The position numbers and the translations under genes are program-made. The notes below the pieces were generated by a model. It was not told the origin of the DNA, did no database searches, and saw only the letters and a list, made by a program, of their open reading frames with translations. 10,663 nt of DNA from Moraxellaceae bacterium. GTDB lineage: Bacteria > Pseudomonadota > Gammaproteobacteria > Pseudomonadales > Moraxellaceae. Location: positions 1 through 10,663 of the forward strand of contig JACMMY010000162.1 in the NCBI GenBank assembly GCA_014378805.1, written 5' to 3'. Positions 6,709 to 10,663 of this stretch are shown piece by piece (position 1 is the first letter of the stretch; the number at the start of each line of letters is the position of its first letter).

Positions 6709-7929
6709 TTAAGAACGATAATCTGCGTTGATTTTGACATAGTCATATGAAAAGTCACATGTCCAAACTGTATCGACCGCAGTGCCGCGTCCTAAACTGA
6801 TACGTATACCAATTTCGGGTTGCGCCATGACTGCAGCCCCTTCTGCTTCTGTGTAATCTGGATTTGCGCCGCCATCTTTAACAATTTGGACATGATCCAA
6901 ATGGACTTGAACTCTGGATACATCCAAATTAATTAAACCCGCGTTACCAATTGCACAGACGATACGCCCCCAGTTTGGGTCAGACGCAAAAAATGCCGTT
7001 TTAATCAGCGGTGAATGCGCAACACGATAGGCGACATCACAACACTCTTGTGTATGTAAGCCTCCTTCAACACGCACAGTCATAAACTTGGTCGCACCCT
7101 CACCATCACGAACGATCAGTTGAGCTAAACGCAAAAAAATACGATTAAATGCCGCTTCAAAATCAGGATAACGCTCATCAGAAATCGAGTTTAGAGGCGC
7201 ACCACCTGCCTGACCTGTCGCCACCAACACACATGAATCATTGGTCGATGTGTCACCATCGATGGTGATACGATTAAAGGATTGATTCACCGCGTTAGTT
7301 AATAATGACTGCAATACATCGCGGGCAATTGGCGCATCGGTCGCTACAAAACCCAACATGGTCGCCATATTTGGACGAATCATCCCCGCGCCTTTGCTAA
7401 TTCCCGTAATTGTATAGGTTTCACCATTGAGCATTAGAATTTCGCTGGCGCCTTTCGGCAAAGTATCGGTGGTCATGATCCCATGAGCAGCTTGGGTCCA
7501 TGCATTTTCACTCAAGGCGTCCAATGCAGCGGGTAATCCTGCAATAAGACGATCAACAGGCAATTGCTCACCGATCACACCTGTCGAAAATGGCAACACC
7601 TGATTAGCATTGACGTGTGTCAAATCTGCTAATGCTTGACAGCTTTCATGGCAATTTTTTAGACCTTGCGTGCCCGTACTGGCGTTCGCATTGCCAGTAT
7701 TGATGACTAAATAACGCGGATTGGCATGACTGAGGTTTTCGCGTGCAACCAAAACGGGTGCTGCACAAAATGAATTTTGAGTAAAAACCGCTGCTGTCGT
7801 AGTCCCTTCAGCCAACTCGAAAACAACCAAATCACGGCGATTTTGATAGCGTATATAGCTTTCGGCGATTCCAATTCGTACCCCTTTGACCGGTTGCATT
7901 ACCGGCATTTGTAAATCGCCTACTGCCAT
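6709..7929 (-). CDS. argJ: Glutamate N-acetyltransferase / amino-acid acetyltransferase ArgJ
   Basis: ArgJ transfers the acetyl group from N-acetylornithine to glutamate, closing the cyclic arginine pathway; some members also use acetyl-CoA. It is made as a precursor that cuts itself into alpha and beta chains. The 406-aa protein is full length. STGVIG (115-120) holds the oxyanion residues Thr116 and Gly117. KGAGMIRPNMATMLGF (179-194) contains the autocleavage site between Ala189 and the nucleophile Thr190. Also present are NRITIDGDTSTNDS (219-232), RDGEGATKF (274-282) with the conserved Glu278, SDPNWGRI (316-323), and the C-terminal DYVKINADYRS with the conserved Asn. AAAAGGAAAA lies about 8 nt before the ATG. 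No other arg gene is adjacent, so whether it is mono- or bifunctional depends on an argA elsewhere. It is divergent from the GltS-like gene. Confidence 0.97.
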   Translation of the reverse strand: MAVGDLQMPVMQPVKGVRIGIAESYIRYQNRRDLVVFELAEGTTTAAVFTQNSFCAAPVLVARENLSHANPRYLVINTGNANASTGTQGLKNCHESCQALADLTHVNANQVLPFSTGVIGEQLPVDRLIAGLPAALDALSENAWTQAAHGIMTTDTLPKGASEILMLNGETYTITGISKGAGMIRPNMATMLGFVATDAPIARDVLQSLLTNAVNQSFNRITIDGDTSTNDSCVLVATGQAGGAPLNSISDERYPDFEAAFNRIFLRLAQLIVRDGEGATKFMTVRVEGGLHTQECCDVAYRVAHSPLIKTAFFASDPNWGRIVCAIGNAGLINLDVSRVQVHLDHVQIVKDGGANPDYTEAEGAAVMAQPEIGIRISLGRGTAVDTVWTCDFSYDYVKINADYRS

Positions 7930-7987
7930 GATATTTTCCTTTTAACGCTCTAATAAAAGATAGAAAGAACACAAAAATTATCCTTAT

Positions 7988-8017
7988 ATTATGCAGTAAA
8001 TTTCATATCACTGTCAG
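7988..8017 (-). promoter_or_regulatory. Probable argJ promoter
   Basis: On the minus strand, CTGACA (8017-8012) and CATAAT (7993-7988) each match the sigma70 consensus at 5 of 6 positions with an 18-bp spacer. Transcription would start near 7981, giving a leader of about 50 nt. I do not see a clear ARG-box-like palindrome over it. Confidence 0.55.
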
Positions 8018-8074
8018 TTGTGTCTGCCAAGTTTGCATCAATTAAATACATGAATCGCACAATTGATAATCAAG

Positions 8075-8100
8075 CAATAATTTACAGTATCAAATTATTG
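8075..8100. repeat. Perfect 9-bp inverted repeat, candidate operator
   Basis: CAATAATTT (8075-8083) and AAATTATTG (8092-8100) are exact reverse complements separated by 8 bp, a centre-to-centre distance of 17 bp. The site ends 60 bp before the start codon of the GltS-like gene and lies about 60 bp upstream of the argJ -35. It overlaps a looser pair TTGATA / TATCAA. The geometry suits a dimeric regulator, but the arms are AT-only apart from one base, so chance occurrence is possible. Confidence 0.4.
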
Positions 8101-8160
8101 GGTTGAACCATCAAACTGTCAGAGAAACACTCGTTATTATCATGATGAAGGGCAATATTC

Positions 8161-9861
8161 ATGTCAAAGCTGCGCCTAGAATCACTTATATCCCCAACGG
8201 CAAAAACAACCGTTCGCACATTACCGCGTTACAGCATTTGGATTTTATTTACGCTTTTAACCCTTCTATTTGGTCTTTACCATTTTTGGCTATTGGCAAT
8301 CATTGCGGGCGGATTCGTACTACTGGGCATCCGCGATCGTTTTCAACACAAGCACGCGATTTTACGCAACTATCCAATTATTGGACACATGCGCTTCATT
8401 CTTGAAGAGTTTCGTCCTGAAATTCGCCAATATTTCATTGAAAGTGATACCGACGAATTGCCATTCTCGCGCGAACAGCGCGCATTGGTTTACCAACGCG
8501 CTAAGCAGGAAAATGACACACGTGCTTTCGGCACCATCAGCAACCTGTATGAAGGTGGCAGTGAATGGATGACGCAGTCCATCAGCGCAATGAAACTCAA
8601 AGAACATGATTTTCGCATCGTGATCGGCAACAAAGACTGTCTCCAACCTTACTCATCATCCGTTTTTAATATCTCCGCCATGAGCTTTGGTGCGTTATCG
8701 GCAAATGCTATTCGTGCATTGAATCGTGGTGCAGAAATGGGACACTTTTATCACGACACGGGTGAAGGATCATTAAGCCCATACCATCTTGAATCTAAAG
8801 GTGATCTGGTCTGGGAAATTGCATCTGGTTATTATGGATGCCGTACCTTAGACGGAAAATTTAGTCCTGAAGAGTTTCAAAAAAAATCGCAAAACCCGCA
8901 AGTCAAAATGATTGAAATTAAGATTAGCCAAGGTGCAAAACCTGGATTGGGTGGCTTATTGCCCGCTGAAAAAGTCACGCCAGAAATTGCGAGAACACGC
9001 GGTATTCCTGTTGCTCAAGATTGTATTTCTCCGCCTTCACATACAGCCTTTACAACACCGCGCGAACTTATCCGCTTTATTCAGGAACTTCGCGACTTAT
9101 CAGGTGGTAAACCTGTGGGCTTTAAATTATGTATTGGGCATCCCTGGGAATTTATGGCGATCGTTAAAGCAATGATCATCATGGATTGTTATCCTGATTT
9201 TATTGTGGTTGATGGTGCTGAAGGGGGGACAGGTGCGGCCAATACTGAATTTATGGATCACATCGGCATGCCGCTGCGAGACGGTTTCCTCATGGTGCAT
9301 AACACCTTAGTCGGCGCAGGCATTCGTGACAAAATTCGTGTCGGTGTCAGTGGTAAGATCATCAGTGGTTTTGATGTTGCGCGGATGCTGGCACTGGGTG
9401 CAGACTGGTGCAATAGCGCACGTGGTTTTATGTTTGCTCTCGGTTGTGTTCAATCGCGTACATGTAACACTGACAAATGTCCAACTGGCGTTGCAACACA
9501 AGATGAGTATCGTCAACGCGCCTTGGTTGTGCCTGATAAAGCTGAACGTGTCAAAAATTTTCACGCTGGCACAATGCAAGCGCTGGCTGAAATTATGGGT
9601 GCAGTTGGCGTGACTCATCCTGATGACTTAGAGCCATACCACGTCATTCGTCGTGGTCCTGATGGACAGATTCGCTTATTTTCAAAGCATTACTATTTTT
9701 TAAAAAATAGTAGCTTAATTAAAAATGAGGAAAAATCTGACGTCTATACTCAACTTTGGGCAATGGCAAATCCTGATACATTCAATCCGAGTGCAGAACA
9801 TTTGATTCAAAATGATGGAAATCTCGCTAATCACAGTCTTGGCGTTGTCGCTACGGAGTAA
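8161..9861 (+). CDS. Membrane-anchored FMN-binding glutamate-synthase-domain protein
   Basis: A 566-aa protein containing the FMN/3Fe-4S synthase domain of glutamate synthase. Residues 24-56 hold two closely spaced hydrophobic segments (IWILFTLLTLLFGLYHF and WLLAIIAGGFVLLGI), probably a membrane hairpin leaving the catalytic domain in the cytoplasm. FMN and substrate motifs follow: NISAMSFGALS (170-180), EIKISQGAKPGLGG (252-265), DGAEGGTGAA (351-360), GVSGKI (395-400). Cys429-x5-Cys435-x4-Cys440, ending CPTGVATQ, is the spacing of the GltB 3Fe-4S cluster. The N-terminal class II glutaminase domain (catalytic Cys1) and the C-terminal GXGXG domain of GltB are absent. It therefore cannot take ammonia from glutamine by itself, and its real reaction is unknown; electron transfer from a membrane donor is a reasonable guess. 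AAGGG lies about 9 nt before the ATG. Downstream is a gap of 238 bp before rubrerythrin, which has its own promoter. Confidence 0.88.
   Translation: MSKLRLESLISPTAKTTVRTLPRYSIWILFTLLTLLFGLYHFWLLAIIAGGFVLLGIRDRFQHKHAILRNYPIIGHMRFILEEFRPEIRQYFIESDTDELPFSREQRALVYQRAKQENDTRAFGTISNLYEGGSEWMTQSISAMKLKEHDFRIVIGNKDCLQPYSSSVFNISAMSFGALSANAIRALNRGAEMGHFYHDTGEGSLSPYHLESKGDLVWEIASGYYGCRTLDGKFSPEEFQKKSQNPQVKMIEIKISQGAKPGLGGLLPAEKVTPEIARTRGIPVAQDCISPPSHTAFTTPRELIRFIQELRDLSGGKPVGFKLCIGHPWEFMAIVKAMIIMDCYPDFIVVDGAEGGTGAANTEFMDHIGMPLRDGFLMVHNTLVGAGIRDKIRVGVSGKIISGFDVARMLALGADWCNSARGFMFALGCVQSRTCNTDKCPTGVATQDEYRQRALVVPDKAERVKNFHAGTMQALAEIMGAVGVTHPDDLEPYHVIRRGPDGQIRLFSKHYYFLKNSSLIKNEEKSDVYTQLWAMANPDTFNPSAEHLIQNDGNLANHSLGVVATE
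9691..9712. repeat. Perfect 22-bp palindrome inside the GltS-like gene
   Basis: The half-site TACTATTTTTT (9691-9701) is followed directly by its exact reverse complement (9702-9712) with no spacer. It encodes part of the tyrosine- and lysine-containing stretch at residues 511-517, just after the conserved catalytic domain. As a DNA palindrome it is perfect; as RNA it could form an A-U hairpin with a minimal loop. Confidence 0.6.
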
Positions 9862-9934
9862 CTTTGTAATGACAATATTTTCACTGCTCGCCAAGGCAAG
9901 CGTATTGAAAGACAACCTTTGATCGTTTTTTACG

Positions 9935-9977
9935 ATTAACATTAACTTTATTAACGGTTTTACAAGTGTTAATTAAC
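9935..9977. repeat. Four ATTAAC hexamers around the rubrerythrin promoter
   Basis: ATTAAC occurs at 9935-9940, 9941-9946, 9950-9955 and 9972-9977. The last is part of a perfect 10-bp palindrome GTTAATTAAC (9968-9977) that lies within the spacer between the -35 and -10 boxes. Clustered copies over a promoter suggest regulator binding; no known regulator is recognised. Confidence 0.4.
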
Positions 9978-9987
9978 TCGCTATATT
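9959..9987 (+). promoter_or_regulatory. Sigma70-type promoter for rubrerythrin
   Basis: TTTACA (9959-9964, 5 of 6) and TATATT (9982-9987, 5 of 6) are separated by exactly 17 bp. Transcription would start near 9994, giving a leader of about 105 nt to the ATG at 10100. The spacer holds the palindrome GTTAATTAAC, well placed for repression. Confidence 0.7.
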
Positions 9988-10099
9988 AGCTTTATCGAAT
10001 TGCAAACAAACCGCGTCCATATTGAACTCGATGAACATGCAGCTCCAAACACACTATTACCTAGCAACCCAAAGAAACAAACCATCAAGCGAGGCTATT

Positions 10100-10591
10100 A
10101 TGAAAACTGATGACAACAAAGCACCCTCTGTAACGATTCAAAACTTGGAAGCGGCTTTTGCTGGCGAATCAATGGCGCATATTAAATACCGTTATTTCGC
10201 TAAACTTGCCCGTGAAATGGGTGATGAAGATACCGCGAAAATTTTTGAAGACACCGCGTCTCAAGAAGTTTTACACGCTTTCGGACATTTAGATTTGCTC
10301 TACCCTAAAGCGCAAATGACTTCGGCTAAAGCATTGCAAATTGCCATCGAAGGCGAAACTTACGAATACACTGAAATGTACCCTAAATTTCGTCATTTGG
10401 CCGTTGAAGAAGGCAATAAGGCAGCCATTGCTGAATACGATGAACAGATTGAAGAGTCACGCGTTCATGCCAGCCAATTCCAAGCGGTTCTTGAAAAAGC
10501 TGCCAAACGTTTTGCTGCATTAGCCAGAGTTGAAGAGCGTCATGCAAATCATTATCAGCAAGCTTTGGATGCACTCAACGCAAAGGGTTAA
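10100..10591 (+). CDS. Rubrerythrin-type diiron protein without rubredoxin domain
   Basis: A 163-aa ferritin-like protein of the erythrin/rubrerythrin family, which reduces hydrogen peroxide at a non-heme diiron site; cytoplasmic. Likely iron ligands are Glu23 in FAGES, Glu56 and His59 in QEVLHAFGHL, Glu86 and Glu89 in EGETYEYTEMYP, and Glu145 and His148 in VEERHANHYQ. There is no C-terminal rubredoxin CxxC pair, so electrons must come from another partner. The usual E-x-x-H of the last helix seems moved about 25 residues towards the C-terminus; at the earlier position the sequence is SRVH (120-123). I chose ATG 10100 because GAGG lies 6 nt upstream and homology-like sequence begins soon after. 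The frame extends back to ATG 10022, but that has no ribosome binding site and adds 26 unconserved-looking residues. Confidence 0.92.
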   Translation: MKTDDNKAPSVTIQNLEAAFAGESMAHIKYRYFAKLAREMGDEDTAKIFEDTASQEVLHAFGHLDLLYPKAQMTSAKALQIAIEGETYEYTEMYPKFRHLAVEEGNKAAIAEYDEQIEESRVHASQFQAVLEKAAKRFAALARVEERHANHYQQALDALNAKG

Positions 10592-10601
10592 TGCTGGCTC
10601 T

Positions 10602-10630
10602 AAATGACATGAATCCATCCGATGTCTTTT
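10602..10630 (+). terminator. Weak terminator candidate after rubrerythrin
   Basis: GACAT (10606-10610) and ATGTC (10622-10626) form a 5-bp stem with an 11-nt loop, followed by TTTT. Three flanking A-T pairs can extend it past a T-T mismatch. It lies 15-40 bp after the stop codon. The stem is short, so confidence is low. Confidence 0.35.
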
Positions 10631-10663
10631 AGATTTAGACAATGAGTTACGTCAATTTAGTGA

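Noticed and set aside
8103..8405. Plus-strand 100-aa frame overlapping the start of the GltS-like gene
   Set aside because: It overlaps a strongly supported gene in another frame and shows no recognisable domain or ribosome binding site.
8362..8646. Antisense 94-aa frame inside the GltS-like gene
   Set aside because: It is a shadow of conserved coding sequence on the other strand, without its own signals.
9307..9618. Antisense 103-aa frame and matching plus-strand 95-aa frame
   Set aside because: Both overlie the 3Fe-4S cysteine region of the real gene; their composition reflects that frame.
9925..9939. ATCGT-TTTTT-ACGAT hairpin after the GltS-like gene
   Set aside because: The T-run is in the loop rather than after the stem, and the stem is only 5 bp, so it is not a convincing terminator.
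10022..10099. In-frame ATG at 10022 extending rubrerythrin by 26 residues
   Set aside because: No Shine-Dalgarno before it, added residues do not look like the family, and ATG 10100 has GAGG at the right distance.
1..10663. CRISPR arrays, insertion sequences, integrases, toxin-antitoxin or defence modules
   Set aside because: No regularly spaced repeats, terminal inverted repeats with target duplications, or proteins of these families were found.

Overview
The window looks like ordinary chromosome from a moderately AT-rich gammaproteobacterium. Acinetobacter or another member of the Moraxellaceae fits best, judged from protein flavour and gene order (type II secretion GspL beside SixA and GpsA, a short PHA-synthase-like hydrolase, ArgJ divergent from a membrane-anchored FMN glutamate-synthase-like protein, and a rubredoxin-less rubrerythrin). 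That assignment rests on recognition, not on a search. I see no tRNA, rRNA, insertion sequence, integrase, phage gene or CRISPR array.

Positions 1-4186 hold a leftward run. A PHA-synthase-like alpha/beta hydrolase and a YdjA-type nitroreductase overlap by ATGA and have a good sigma70-type promoter at 4227-4254. After gaps of 71, 47 and 49 bp come gpsA (membrane lipid precursor), sixA (phosphohistidine phosphatase) and the 5' part of gspL, which runs off the left edge. All five could share one transcript.

Positions 4187-4927 look empty at first but hold two short genes I support on the minus strand. One is a basic 59-aa ORF (4302-4481). The other is a 49-aa ORF (4782-4931) whose GTG start overlaps the stop of the next gene and whose C-terminal half resembles a UVR motif. 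Around them are an intrinsic terminator (4693-4719) and several inverted repeats. Upstream of the second ORF is a 472-aa protein, probably exported, with two SRPBCC/START-like domains (4928-6346).

From 6347 to 6708 there is a 362-bp spacer with a strong 10-bp hairpin just past the argJ stop. argJ (6709-7929, arginine biosynthesis) is divergent from a 566-aa FMN/3Fe-4S glutamate-synthase-domain protein with N-terminal membrane segments (8161-9861). Their 231-bp intergenic region carries an argJ promoter and a perfect 9-bp inverted repeat. At the right end, a rubrerythrin (oxidative-stress diiron protein, 10100-10591) has its own near-consensus promoter, embedded in a cluster of ATTAAC hexamers.

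The known genes are mostly housekeeping: glycerophospholipid precursor supply, arginine synthesis, protein secretion and redox protection. I do not see a multi-gene defence, mobile or biosynthetic system. The best leads for something undescribed are the coupled UVR-like microprotein behind the tandem SRPBCC protein, and the glutaminase-less, membrane-anchored GltS-like oxidoreductase.
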